Assembly: GCA_030038995.1 (NCBI GenBank)
Contig: JASHQS010000300.1
Coordinates: 1-32,957 of the forward strand
Direction: 5' to 3'
Length of the DNA stretch: 32,957 nucleotides
Origin: Xanthobacteraceae bacterium
GTDB taxonomy: Bacteria > Pseudomonadota > Alphaproteobacteria > Rhizobiales > Xanthobacteraceae
The notes beneath the pieces were generated by a model that was given only the letters and a program-made list of their open reading frames with translations, had not been told where the DNA came from and ran no database searches. Shown piece by piece: positions 1-8,309 of the stretch. Both the position numbers and the translations under genes were made by a program. Each line of letters starts with the position of its first letter. The stretch's first letter is position 1.

Positions 1-4
1 TGAA

Positions 5-2728
5 ATGGCCGATCAGCGGCGCGATTCCGAACAGCGTCCCTCGCCGGAAGCCTTGCTTGAAGCGGCGCGCCGCGAAGAGCGCCGCGTCGGCAAGCTGCGC
101 ATCTTCGTCGGCGCCGCGCCGGGCGTCGGCAAGACTTATGAAATGCTGCTGCAGGCGCAGGCGCGCAAGAAAGACGGCTACGACGTGGTCGTCGGCATCG
201 TCGAGACGCACGGCCGCAAGGAAACCGAGGCGCTGCTGACCGGCCTCGAAATCATCCCGCGCCGCCGCCTCCCCTACAAGGGCCAACGGCTCGACGAGAT
301 GGACCTCGACGCCATCATCGCGCGGCATCCGCAGATCGTTCTGGTCGACGAGCTGGCCCACAGCAACGTCGAAGGCAGCCGCCATCCCAAGCGCTATCTC
401 GACGTCGAAGAGCTGATGGACCGCGGCATCGACGTTTACACCACCGTCAACATCCAGCACATCGAGAGCCTCAACGACGTCGTCGCCCAGATCACCCACG
501 TGCGCGTGCGCGAGACCGTGCCGGACGCGGTGTTCGACCGCGCCGACGCGGTCGAACTCGTCGATCTGACGCCCGACGACCTGATCGAGCGGCTCAAGGA
601 GGGCAAGGTCTATGTGCCGCGCCAGGCCAAGCGCGCACTCGAGCACTTTTTTTCCCCGGCAAACCTCACTGCGTTGCGCGAGCTGGCCTTGCGCCGCACC
701 GCCGAGCGGGTCGACGAGCAATTGCTCAACGAGATGCAGGCCCACGCCATCAGCGGCCCATGGGCGGCAGGCGAGCGCATCCTGGTCTGCATCAGCGAGG
801 ATCCGCGCTGCGCCGGCCTCGTGCGCTATGCCAAGCGGCTCGCCGACCGCTTGCATGGGCCGTGGGTGGCGCTCTATGTCGAGGGGCGACGCAGCCTGCA
901 GTTGACCGAAGTCGAGCGCGACCGCATCGCCGACACGCTGCGGCTTGCCGAATCGCTCGGCGGCGAAGCGATCACATTGCCGGCCAGCGAGCGCAGCATC
1001 GCCGACGATGTCGTCGGCTACGCGCAGGCCAACAACGTCACGCAGATCATCATCGGCAAGTCGACGCGCTCGCGGTGGTTCGAAATCCTGCACGGCTCGG
1101 TGGTGCACGATCTGGTGCGCCGGTCCGGCAACATCAGCGTCCACGTCATTGCCGGCGACACCATTGCCGGCGAGCCAATTCCGAAAAAAACCGTGCGCGC
1201 CGCCGAGCATGGCCCGCCGTTCAATGTCCGGCCGTATGCCGAGGCGCTGCTCGCCGTCGTGGTCGCCCTCGCCTTCGCCGAACTGATCAAGGCGTGGATC
1301 GGCGTCGGCAACGTCGATCTCGTATTTCTGACCGCGGTGGTCGCAGCCGCGGTGCGCTACGGCTTGTGGCCGTCGCTGTTGGCGAGCTTGGCGTCGGCGC
1401 TTGCCTACAATTTCTTTTTCCTGCCGCCGATCTACACCTTGACCATCACCGATCCGGCCAACGTCGTCGCCTTCGGCTTTTTCACGCTGGTGGCCGTCAT
1501 CGTGTCCGGCGTCACAGCGCGCGGCCACACGCTCGCCATGCCCTCGATGGAACGGGCGCGCACGACCGAATCGCTCTATGCGTTCAGCCGCAAGCTCGCC
1601 GGTACCGCGACGCTCGACGACGTGCTGTGGGCGACGGCCTATCAGACCGCGCTCATGCTCAAGGTGCGCGTGGTGCTGTTGTTGCCCGAGGGCAGCAGCA
1701 TCGCGGTAAAGGCCGGCTACCCTCCCGAGGACATCCTCGACAGCGCCGATCTTGCCGCCGCCAACTGGACCTGGCAGAACGACCGCGCCGCCGGCCGCGG
1801 CTCCGACACGCTGCCCGGCGCCAAGCGCTTGTTCCTGCCGATGCATACCGGACGCGGCGCCGTCGGCGTCATGGGCATCGACAGCGACAAGCCGGGTCCG
1901 CTGCTCACGCCCGATCAGCGCCGGCTGCTCGACGCGCTGTGCGATCAGGGCGCGCTCGCGATCGAGCGCGTCAAGCTGGTCGAGGAAATGGACCGCGTCG
2001 AGCGCGCCGCCGAAACCGAGCGGTTGCGCTCGGCGCTGCTGACCTCGATCTCGCATGACCTGAAGACGCCGCTTGCCGCCGTGCTCGGCGCCGCGGGCAC
2101 GCTGCGCGACTATTCCGAAAAGCTTTCCCCGGGCGAAGAGGCGGAGCTGTTGGCGACCGTCATCGACGAAGCGGAGCGGCTCAATCGTTTCATCGCCAAC
2201 CTGCTCGATATGACCAAGCTCGAGTCCGGCGCGATTGCGCCCAACGTCGCCCTGCATGATCTTGCCGAAATCGTCGGCAGCGCGCTGCGCCGGGCCGGCC
2301 GGATTCTGGGGCGGCATGGGGTCGAGCTCGAACTTGCCCCGGATTTGCCGATGCTGCAACTGGACGCGGTGCTGTTCGAGCAGGTTCTGTTCAATCTACT
2401 CGACAACGCAGCCAAGTACGCGCCACCGGAAACGACCGTCCGCATCCAGGCGTGGCGTGAATCCGCTGCCGTCTACCTGCGCATCTTGGACGAGGGCGAC
2501 GGCATTCCGGCCCAGGAACTCGAACACATCTTCGACAAGTTCTATCGCGCGCAAAAGACCGATCAGGTGCGCGCCGGCACCGGGCTCGGTCTGGCGATCT
2601 CCCGCGGCTTCGTCGAGGCGATGCACGGCACCATCGTCGCGGCCAACCGCACCGACCGCCCCGGCGCCGCCTTTACCATCACTCTGCCGATCCCGCGCCA
2701 GGGTCGGCGGCTGGACGTGGCAGCATGA
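5..2728 (+). CDS. kdpD: KdpD, osmosensitive K+ channel sensor histidine kinase
   Basis: Membrane sensor kinase that responds to potassium limitation and phosphorylates KdpE to switch on the high-affinity KdpFABC potassium pump. The 907 residues match the usual KdpD length (about 900) and order: KdpD sensor domain (about 25-235) with Walker A GAAPGVGKT at 36-44; a universal-stress-protein-like domain (about 258-380); a DUF4118 block of four close membrane helices (about 408-510); a GAF-like region; HisKA with HDLKTPL (phospho-acceptor His684); and a HATPase domain with NLLDNAAKYA near 795 and GTGLGLAIS near 858. The ATG at 5 directly follows a TGA at 1-3, which may be the stop of an upstream gene (kdpC would be usual, but it is outside the window). 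The gene overlaps kdpE by four bases (ATGA), indicating translational coupling. Confidence 0.97.
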   Translation: MADQRRDSEQRPSPEALLEAARREERRVGKLRIFVGAAPGVGKTYEMLLQAQARKKDGYDVVVGIVETHGRKETEALLTGLEIIPRRRLPYKGQRLDEMDLDAIIARHPQIVLVDELAHSNVEGSRHPKRYLDVEELMDRGIDVYTTVNIQHIESLNDVVAQITHVRVRETVPDAVFDRADAVELVDLTPDDLIERLKEGKVYVPRQAKRALEHFFSPANLTALRELALRRTAERVDEQLLNEMQAHAISGPWAAGERILVCISEDPRCAGLVRYAKRLADRLHGPWVALYVEGRRSLQLTEVERDRIADTLRLAESLGGEAITLPASERSIADDVVGYAQANNVTQIIIGKSTRSRWFEILHGSVVHDLVRRSGNISVHVIAGDTIAGEPIPKKTVRAAEHGPPFNVRPYAEALLAVVVALAFAELIKAWIGVGNVDLVFLTAVVAAAVRYGLWPSLLASLASALAYNFFFLPPIYTLTITDPANVVAFGFFTLVAVIVSGVTARGHTLAMPSMERARTTESLYAFSRKLAGTATLDDVLWATAYQTALMLKVRVVLLLPEGSSIAVKAGYPPEDILDSADLAAANWTWQNDRAAGRGSDTLPGAKRLFLPMHTGRGAVGVMGIDSDKPGPLLTPDQRRLLDALCDQGALAIERVKLVEEMDRVERAAETERLRSALLTSISHDLKTPLAAVLGAAGTLRDYSEKLSPGEEAELLATVIDEAERLNRFIANLLDMTKLESGAIAPNVALHDLAEIVGSALRRAGRILGRHGVELELAPDLPMLQLDAVLFEQVLFNLLDNAAKYAPPETTVRIQAWRESAAVYLRILDEGDGIPAQELEHIFDKFYRAQKTDQVRAGTGLGLAISRGFVEAMHGTIVAANRTDRPGAAFTITLPIPRQGRRLDVAA

Positions 2729-3414
2729 GCGCGGCTCCGCTTCGCGTGCTCATAGTCGATGACGAGCCGCCGATCAGAAAACTCCTGCGCACCGGACTGG
2801 CGGCGCAAGGCTATCAGGTCCTCGAGGCGCCGAACGGCAAGGCGGCGCTCGAACAGCTGCAAAACGCGCCCAACCTGATCATCCTCGACCTCGGCCTGCC
2901 CGACATGCGGGGCCACGAGCTGCTCAAGACCCTGCGCAGCCGCAGCGAGAGCGTTCCGATCGTCATCCTGTCGAGCCGCGACGACGAAGCCGGCAAGGTC
3001 CAGGCGCTGGATCTGGGCGCCGACGATTACGTCACGAAACCGTTCGGCATGGACGAGCTGTTGGCGCGCATGCGCGCGGCGCTGCGCCATCAGCTGCAAG
3101 TCCACGGCGAGCGGCCGGTGTTCCGGGTCGGCGAGCTCAGCGTCGATCTGGTGCGCCGCATCGTCAAAGTCGGCGACCGCGAAGCCAAGCTGTCGCCGAA
3201 GGAATACGAGCTGTTGCGCGTGTTGGTTCAGCACGCCGGCAAAGTGCTGACGCACAAATTCTTGCTGCACGAGCTGTGGGACGATTTGACCGACGCCCAA
3301 TATCTGCGCGTCTACGTGCGGCAACTGCGGCAAAAAATCGAAGCCGAGCCGGAGCGGCCGCAATACATTCTCACCGAAACCGGAATAGGCTATCGGCTGC
3401 GCGCGCCGGAGTGA
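2725..3414 (+). CDS. kdpE: KdpE, OmpR/PhoB-family response regulator
   Basis: Cytoplasmic DNA-binding response regulator, partner of KdpD and activator of kdpFABC. The 229 residues hold a receiver domain (about 6-120) with the acidic pair D12/D13, phospho-acceptor D55 in ILDLGLPD, and K105 in DDYVTKPFG. A C-terminal winged helix (about 130-226) contains the LSPKEYELLRVL and YLRVYVRQLRQKIE segments typical of KdpE. The start codon lies inside the kdpD stop (ATGA), so the two are one transcription unit. The gene ends at 3414 and no obvious intrinsic terminator follows. Family assignment is secure; membership of a complete kdp operon is inferred because kdpFABC is outside the window. Confidence 0.97.
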   Translation: MSAAPLRVLIVDDEPPIRKLLRTGLAAQGYQVLEAPNGKAALEQLQNAPNLIILDLGLPDMRGHELLKTLRSRSESVPIVILSSRDDEAGKVQALDLGADDYVTKPFGMDELLARMRAALRHQLQVHGERPVFRVGELSVDLVRRIVKVGDREAKLSPKEYELLRVLVQHAGKVLTHKFLLHELWDDLTDAQYLRVYVRQLRQKIEAEPERPQYILTETGIGYRLRAPE

Positions 3415-3479
3415 GCGTCAACGAGCTTTATGTCGGTTCGCAGCTCGGCTTCGGCACGATGTTCGGCACCATCGAGAAA

Positions 3480-3534
3480 CGGCCGGCGTGCGCGCAATAT
3501 CGGCAGCGGCGCAGCGCCCGGCCGGCGTGCGCGC
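3480..3534. repeat. 16-bp direct repeat in the kdpE-tolC-family intergenic region
   Basis: The 16-mer CGGCCGGCGTGCGCGC occurs at 3480-3495 and again at 3519-3534. The 255-bp gap between kdpE and the TolC-family gene shows no convincing gene or terminator. The repeat could be a small duplication or a regulatory pair; nothing else supports a function. Confidence 0.4.
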
Positions 3535-3669
3535 GCGCCAAGGAGCGCGATGACGCGCTCGTGCCGCAGCGGCAGGCCAAGCGCTGAAGCAAACCGGCAC
3601 GCCGGACGTTCCTTGTAAGCGGCTCCGCCAGCCGGTAAGCTTTACCGGCGGCGGATTGGGGCTGGTGGC

Positions 3670-5121
3670 GTGCGTCGAGCGGGCGCTCCAAAAGTGCGCA
3701 GAGTGTGGCGGCGAGCGCGAGGCCGGCGCTCGCTTGCGGCGATTGCGCTATGCGCCGCCATGATCGCCGCGCCGCTGCCCGGCGTGGCCGAGACCATCGA
3801 AGGCGCGTTGGCCAAGGCCTACCAGAACAATCCGCAGCTCAACGCCCAGCGCGCCATCGTGCGCCAGACCGACGAGGGCGTGCCGCAGGCGCTTTCCGGC
3901 TATCGCCCGAACATCGCCGCCACCGCCTCGATCGGCCGGCAATACTCCGACATCACGCAAACCATCCCGCCGGTTTCGTTCCTGCCCTCGGGCGCCACGT
4001 TCGAGGCCAAGGGTTTGACCACGCCGCGCTCCGCCGGGCTGATCGGAACGCAGACGCTGTTCAACGGCGAGCAAACCGCCAACAAGGTGCGCGCGGCGGA
4101 GAGCCAGGTTTCGGCGGCGCGCGAGACGCTGCGCATGATGGAGGAATCGGTGCTGCTGTCGGCGGCGACCGCCTACATGGACATGTCGCGCGATACCGCA
4201 AACCTGAAGGTGCAGCAGAACAATGTCCGCGTCCTGCAGCGCACGCTGACCGATACCCGCAACCGCTTTGACGCCGGCCAGGTCACCTCGACCGACGTCG
4301 CCCAGGCCGAGGCGCAATTGGCCGCCGGCGAGGCCACGCTCCATGCCGCGGAGTCGCAGCTGATGACGACGCGGGCCAATTACCGGCGCATCATCGGCGT
4401 TGAGCCGACAAACCTCGCCCCCGCGGCGCCGGTCGATCGCCTGGCGCCGACCAACCTCAACGCCGCGGTCGCGGTCGGCATCGCCGAGAACCCGTCGGTT
4501 ACGGCGGCGCTCTATGGCGTCGACGTGGCGCAGCTGCAGGTCAAGATCGCCGAAGGCGCGCTGTGGCCGTCGCTGACCGGCCAGTACAGCATCCAGGAGC
4601 AATCCCAGCCGCAGATACTGACGCCGAAATTGTTCACCAATACGGTGACGCTCAACCTGTCGGTGCCGCTTTATCAGGGCGGCGCCGAATATTCGGCGAT
4701 CCGGCTCGACAAGGAAACTCTCGACCAGCAGCGCCTCAACGTCGACCAGGTCCGCGACCAGGTGCGCGCCAACGTGGTCGAGGCCTGGGGCCAGCTGCAA
4801 GCCGCCAAGGCGCAAGTCGAAGCCGCCGAGCGGCAGAACGACGCCGCCGCCCGCGCCCTCACCGGCGTGCGCAACGAAGCGCTGGCCGGCCAGCGCACCA
4901 CCCAGGACGTGCTCAACGCCGAGCAGGTTCTGGTCAACGCGCGGCAGAGCCTGATCGTGGCGCAGCACGACCGCGTCGTCGCTTCTTACAGCCTGCTCTC
5001 CGCGGTCGGCCGGCTGTCGGCCCGCGAATTGAAACTGCCGGTCAGGATCTACGATCCGCAGGTGCATTACCACCAGGTCCGCGACAGCTGGTTCGGCCTG
5101 CGCACGCCGAGCGGACAGTGA
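3670..5121 (+). CDS. TolC-family outer membrane efflux/type I secretion channel
   Basis: Outer membrane channel of the TolC/AprF type, forming the exit duct of a type I secretion system or tripartite efflux pump. The 483-residue product begins with a basic stretch and a hydrophobic signal (about 20-40) ending GVA before TIEGALAKAYQNNPQLN, the usual start of mature TolC proteins. Two OEP repeats rich in Ala, Gln and Glu follow, as in the periplasmic helical barrel, with TLDTRNRFDAGQVT-like and TGVRNEALAGQRT-like segments at equivalent places in each half. The GTG at 3670 is the first start upstream of the signal; ATG 3760 would cut it off. No ABC or membrane-fusion partner is in the window, so the substrate is unknown. 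Confidence 0.9.
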   Translation: MRRAGAPKVRRVWRRARGRRSLAAIALCAAMIAAPLPGVAETIEGALAKAYQNNPQLNAQRAIVRQTDEGVPQALSGYRPNIAATASIGRQYSDITQTIPPVSFLPSGATFEAKGLTTPRSAGLIGTQTLFNGEQTANKVRAAESQVSAARETLRMMEESVLLSAATAYMDMSRDTANLKVQQNNVRVLQRTLTDTRNRFDAGQVTSTDVAQAEAQLAAGEATLHAAESQLMTTRANYRRIIGVEPTNLAPAAPVDRLAPTNLNAAVAVGIAENPSVTAALYGVDVAQLQVKIAEGALWPSLTGQYSIQEQSQPQILTPKLFTNTVTLNLSVPLYQGGAEYSAIRLDKETLDQQRLNVDQVRDQVRANVVEAWGQLQAAKAQVEAAERQNDAAARALTGVRNEALAGQRTTQDVLNAEQVLVNARQSLIVAQHDRVVASYSLLSAVGRLSARELKLPVRIYDPQVHYHQVRDSWFGLRTPSGQ

Positions 5122-5167
5122 GAGCGCTTCAGCGATTGTGATCCCTGATCTTATTCAGTCACGGCGC

Positions 5168-5295
5168 GCCGTCGATCGCAACGGCTGCAAAAAGTTTCGC
5201 AAGGATTTTTCTGTCAAGGGCGCGAAGCGCCGCCTTCGGCGGTCATAGACAGAAAAATCCTTGCGAAACACGCGGCAGCCGTTGCGATCGACGGC
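5168..5295. repeat. 128-bp nested palindrome (two 21-bp arm pairs)
   Basis: Outer arms at 5168-5188 and 5275-5295 and inner arms at 5195-5215 and 5248-5268 are each perfect 21-bp inverted repeats. They are separated by non-complementary 6-nt spacers on both sides (5189-5194 and 5269-5274). The 32-nt centre holds two further small hairpins, GGCGC-GAA-GCGCC and CCGCC-TTC-GGCGG. The element fills most of the 331-bp gap between the TolC-family gene and the cupin gene. No target-site duplication or ORF is apparent. It could be a palindromic repeat element, a miniature transposon or a strong transcription barrier. Confidence 0.85.
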
Positions 5296-5452
5296 TTTCT
5301 CTGATCTAGAAGAAAACAATCCGCATCAATTGGGCAGGTGCGTGCTGTTGCGCGCCGCGCCCGGCAAATACCGGCCTCACCTCTATGGCGCGCTGCCGGG
5401 CCGATCAAGCGCCGCGACTGCCGACAGCGGAGGCCGACGGGAGGAGCCGACG

Positions 5453-6007
5453 ATGGACTTGAAATCGACACGCCGGATTGTGACCGGCCACGATGCTTCC
5501 GGCAAAGCAGTGGCGTTGTTCGACGCGGCCGTGCCGGCGAAGCAGCGCAGCCCCGGCGGCAACGGCATGACCATGCTGTGGGTGACGAGCGAATTCCCGG
5601 TCGACATGACGTCTTCGGCAGACCGCGCGCAGACGCCGGTCGGGGTACCACCGCCGCCGAACGGCACGATTTTTCGCATCGTCGATTTCGCCCCGGTGAG
5701 CGGCGGCGCGGCGCCGGTCGATCATCACCGGATTCTGCTCGCCATGGGCATCGACCCGGCGACGCAAGGCTACGCGCGGCACGCCAACACGCATCGAACC
5801 CGGACCATCGATTACGCCATCGTGCTCGAGGGCGAAATCGACATGCTGCTCGACGACGGCGAAGTGCATGTCAAGGCCGGCGATGTGCTGGTGCAGCAGG
5901 GCACCAACCACGCCTGGGTCAACAACGGCACAAAACCGTGCCGCATCGCCTTCATCCTGATCGACGCCAAGAAGCCGCCGGCGTGGCAGAAGGGCTGGAG
6001 GCCCTGA
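5453..6007 (+). CDS. Cupin-domain protein, function unknown
   Basis: A 184-residue cytoplasmic protein with a single cupin_2-like beta barrel in the second half: HRTRTIDYAIVLEGE, then DGEVHVKAGDVLVQQGTNHAW, carry the spaced His/Glu and His positions used for metal binding in cupins. The N-terminal half is not recognised. ATG 5453 is preceded by GGGAGGAG about 7 nt upstream, so the longer reading frame that starts at 5261 is not preferred. It stands alone on the plus strand, converging on the sensor kinase. Cupins of this kind occur as small enzymes, isomerases or sensors in catabolic clusters; no substrate can be assigned here. Confidence 0.85.
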   Translation: MDLKSTRRIVTGHDASGKAVALFDAAVPAKQRSPGGNGMTMLWVTSEFPVDMTSSADRAQTPVGVPPPPNGTIFRIVDFAPVSGGAAPVDHHRILLAMGIDPATQGYARHANTHRTRTIDYAIVLEGEIDMLLDDGEVHVKAGDVLVQQGTNHAWVNNGTKPCRIAFILIDAKKPPAWQKGWRP

Positions 6008-6012
6008 CGGGC

Positions 6013-6109
6013 GGAAGTCGGAAGTCGGAAATCGGAAATCAGACACCGGATTGGCTTCTGACTTCTGACTTCTGACTTCTGACTTCTGACTTCCGACTTC
6101 TGACTTCTA
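6013..6109. repeat. Convergent heptanucleotide repeat arrays
   Basis: Left array: four 7-bp units, GGAAGTC, GGAAGTC, GGAAATC, GGAAATC (6013-6040). Right array: seven units of CTTCTGA, one being CTTCCGA (6055-6103), then a partial unit reaching 6109. The right array is the reverse complement of the left with G/A variation, so a transcript could fold into a stem of about 28 pairs using G-U wobbles around a 14-nt loop. The partial last unit supplies the TAG stop of the sensor kinase (6107-6109). The arrays sit exactly between two convergent genes and may act as a bidirectional terminator. Confidence 0.9.
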
Positions 6110-7507
6110 CGTCACGACCGTGATCGCACACACGAGGCCTTCCTTGCGCCAGTCGAAATCGATGTCGCCATTGCACTGGCCGCACACCATGCGCTGCATC
6201 AGGCGGGTGCCAAAACCTTGCCGCTGCGGCGGAACGACCCGTGGCCCGCCCTTCTCTATCCACTGCAGCCGAAGCCGCCTGCCGGACTGCAACTGCCATT
6301 CGACCCTGACGCGGCCTTTCGGTATCGACAACGCGCCGTATTTGGCCGCGTTGGTGCTCAGTTCGTGCAGCGCCATTGCCACGGCCTGCGCCGGATCCGG
6401 ATCGAGCTTCAGGCTTGGACCTGAAATTTCGGCACGGGCATCGCCGTTGCCGAGGTAGGGCGACAGTTCGTCGGCCACGATCGCGCGCAAGTCGGCGCCG
6501 GCCCAGCGCGACTGGGCCAACAACCTGTGCGCTTTGGCCAACGCTTGCAGGCGACCGTCGATCGCCGCCTTCAGCTCGTCCGGCGTGTCGGCCTGGGTCA
6601 AGTGCACGGTGGCTTGCGCCAGCGCCAGCAGATTCTTGGTGCGGTGCTCCGCCTCGCGGGCGAGCAGCGCGATCTGCTCCTCGCGCCGCTTCTGCTCGGT
6701 GATGTCGCGGGCGATCTTGGAAGCGCCGATGACCTTGCCGGATCCGTCGGTCACCGGCGACACCGTCAGCGAGACATTGATCAGGCTGCCGTCCTTGCGC
6801 TGCCGCACCGTTTCGAAGTGGTCGATGCGCTCGCCGCGGCGGATGCGCCGCAGGATGTCGGTTTCCTCATCCAGCCGGTCCTTCGGAATGATGATCGTGA
6901 TCGGCTTGCCGATGACTTCTTCGGCAAAATAGCCGAACAGACGCTCGGCCGCCTTGTTCCAGGTGGCGATGACGCCGTTGAGATCCTTGCTGACGATGGC
7001 GTCGTCGCTCGACTCGACGATGGACGCGAGCCGGTGCGCCACGCGCTCGCCGCGCTGGCGCTCGCTCACGTCGACCAGCATGTTGACCGCGCCGACCATG
7101 GCGCCCGACCCATCGTAGAGCGGCGTCGGAAACGCCATGAACGGCACGCGCGTGCCGTCCGGCCGCTCGGCGATCGCCTCGCCGCCGCGCACGATCCGTC
7201 GTTCCTTGAGTGCCACCGCCATCGGACACTCGTCGTGCCGCATCAGCCGGCCGTCCGGCCAATAGAGCCGCCACGAACCGCACCACTGGTCGCTATTGAG
7301 CGTCGGCCGGCACCCCCACAGCGCCGCCGCTGGCTCATTGAAATAAATGATTTTCCCCGCTGCATCGGTGATGTAGACGGCCGCCGGCAGCTGATCGAGC
7401 ACCTGGCTCGGCACGACCGCCGGCGCGTGCAACACGGACACGCGGCAGGGCCACCCGGCACCGACTGCAACTGCAGCTTCGGCCCAGTTGGATCGTATCA
7501 CACTCAT
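6107..7507 (-). CDS. PAS-PAS HWE-family sensor histidine kinase
   Basis: Soluble sensor kinase of 466 residues. PAS domain 1 (about 35-150) includes AAVYITDAAGKIIYFN. PAS domain 2 (about 160-270) has the SSDDAIVSKDLNGVIATWN signature and ends in a PAC motif (GASKIARDITEQKRREEQ). The kinase core is HWE type: H-box EAEHRTKNLLALAQA with His288, N-box with His381 and Asn386 (ALHELSTNAAKYGAL), and W416-x-E418 in QWIEKGG. HWE/HisKA_2 kinases often feed the PhyR-NepR-EcfG general stress response of alphaproteobacteria. ATG 7507 is chosen over the longer frame to 7684 because GGAGG lies just upstream and an EcfG-type promoter lies at 7548-7572. No cognate regulator is adjacent. The signal is unknown; no heme or LOV cysteine motif is evident. 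Confidence 0.92.
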   Translation of the reverse strand: MSVIRSNWAEAAVAVGAGWPCRVSVLHAPAVVPSQVLDQLPAAVYITDAAGKIIYFNEPAAALWGCRPTLNSDQWCGSWRLYWPDGRLMRHDECPMAVALKERRIVRGGEAIAERPDGTRVPFMAFPTPLYDGSGAMVGAVNMLVDVSERQRGERVAHRLASIVESSDDAIVSKDLNGVIATWNKAAERLFGYFAEEVIGKPITIIIPKDRLDEETDILRRIRRGERIDHFETVRQRKDGSLINVSLTVSPVTDGSGKVIGASKIARDITEQKRREEQIALLAREAEHRTKNLLALAQATVHLTQADTPDELKAAIDGRLQALAKAHRLLAQSRWAGADLRAIVADELSPYLGNGDARAEISGPSLKLDPDPAQAVAMALHELSTNAAKYGALSIPKGRVRVEWQLQSGRRLRLQWIEKGGPRVVPPQRQGFGTRLMQRMVCGQCNGDIDFDWRKEGLVCAITVVT

Positions 7508-7547
7508 TCTGCCAAGCCCCTCCGGTTGCTTCGCATCCGGCGATGCC

Positions 7548-7572
7548 AACGCCCGCGCCACGCTTTGGTTCC
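7548..7572 (-). promoter_or_regulatory. EcfG-type (general stress sigma factor) promoter of the HWE kinase
   Basis: On the minus strand GGAAC (7572-7568), a 16-nt spacer and CGTT (7551-7548) match the alphaproteobacterial EcfG consensus GGAAC-N16/17-CGTT. The -10 element lies 40 nt upstream of the kinase ATG at 7507. The same element with the same spacer is found before the next gene on this strand. Confidence 0.72.
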
Positions 7573-7714
7573 GCGGCGCGTTCCCGCAGCGCGCCGAATC
7601 CAGGCTCGCTGGCCCCTTGCCAGAGCGACTGGGAAACATGTTCGTCACCGTCTGCCCCGGAACAAGGGTCAACGGCCCTTCCACCGAGAGCGGAAAGGCC
7701 GCGACGTCGTGGTT

Positions 7715-8218
7715 TCAGGCCGCCTTGCGGTTGACCTCGGCTTCGGCCATGGCGGTCAGCTTCTTGTCGGCCGCCTTCTCCTCGTCGAGATTTTGCCGCA
7801 ATAGCGTCACGCAATCCTTGCGGCCGAGCTGGTTGGCCCACGCGATCAAGGTGCCGTAGCGCGTGATCTCGTAATGCTCAACCGCTTGCGCCGCGGCGAT
7901 GAGGGCGGCATCCAGAACCGGTTTCCGTTCCACCTCGCCGGCGACGTCCTGCGCCTCTTCGATGATGCCGTCGATCGCCGGGCAATCGACGCCCTGCGGC
8001 TTCTTGCCGGCCATTTGAAAGACCTGCTCAAGCCGCTTCACGTGGTTCTCGGTCTCCCGCAAATGCGTCTGGAAACCCTGCTTGAGCTGCGGGTCGCTCG
8101 ATTTCTCGACCATTTCCGGCAGCGCCTTCACGATCTGTTTTTCGGCATAGTAGATATCGCGCAGGGTGTGCACGAACAGGTCGTCCATGTTCTTGATGTC
8201 CTTGGAGAAGAGTCCCAT
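7715..8218 (-). CDS. YciE/YciF-like DUF892 ferritin-like protein
   Basis: A 167-residue all-helical protein of the DUF892 (YciE/YciF ferroxidase-like) family: MGLFSKDIKNMDDLFVHTLRDIYYAEKQI at the start, then TETNHVKRLEQVF-like, AAQAVEHYEITRYGTL and DEEKAADKKL segments with the Glu and His residues expected of a four-helix di-iron bundle. Family members accumulate in stress and stationary phase; the exact reaction is not settled. ATG 8218 (after AAGGATC) fits the family start. The frame continues upstream to 8335 but crosses the promoter at 8285-8309, so the longer start is rejected. It lies upstream of the HWE kinase on the same strand with its own promoter, suggesting shared stress control. 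Confidence 0.93.
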   Translation of the reverse strand: MGLFSKDIKNMDDLFVHTLRDIYYAEKQIVKALPEMVEKSSDPQLKQGFQTHLRETENHVKRLEQVFQMAGKKPQGVDCPAIDGIIEEAQDVAGEVERKPVLDAALIAAAQAVEHYEITRYGTLIAWANQLGRKDCVTLLRQNLDEEKAADKKLTAMAEAEVNRKAA

Positions 8219-8284
8219 CTTGGCCGATCCTTCAGTTTTTTCGTCGCGGAACGCCGGGCACGCGCGGGCCCGACTCTCGATTGC

Positions 8285-8309
8285 AACGCGCAACGCGCTT
8301 GCGCGTTCC
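8285..8309 (-). promoter_or_regulatory. EcfG-type (general stress sigma factor) promoter of the DUF892 gene
   Basis: Minus-strand GGAAC (8309-8305), 16-nt spacer, CGTT (8288-8285), giving a leader of about 60 nt before ATG 8218. The element overlaps a perfect inverted repeat, AACGCGCAA (8285-8293) with TTGCGCGTT (8299-8307), which may be coincidental or an extra regulator site. The rest of the 359-bp divergent gap (8219-8577) holds one more short dyad, ACGCCA-GGTC-TGGCGT at 8355-8370, and no gene. Confidence 0.75.

Noticed and set aside
3748-5073. Long antisense frame over the TolC-family gene (441 codons)
   Set aside because: Composition is typical of a high-GC shadow frame and the plus-strand frame has a signal peptide and family motifs. 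Similar antisense frames at 8797-9948, 10025-11806, 17121-18890 and 6527-7804 were rejected for the same reason.
6013-6109. CRISPR-like array
   Set aside because: Units are 7 bp with no spacers and no cas genes; it is a simple tandem heptamer foldback.
7508-7684. Longer N-terminus for the HWE kinase
   Set aside because: The extension spans the EcfG-type promoter and lacks a domain; ATG 7507 has a good ribosome site.
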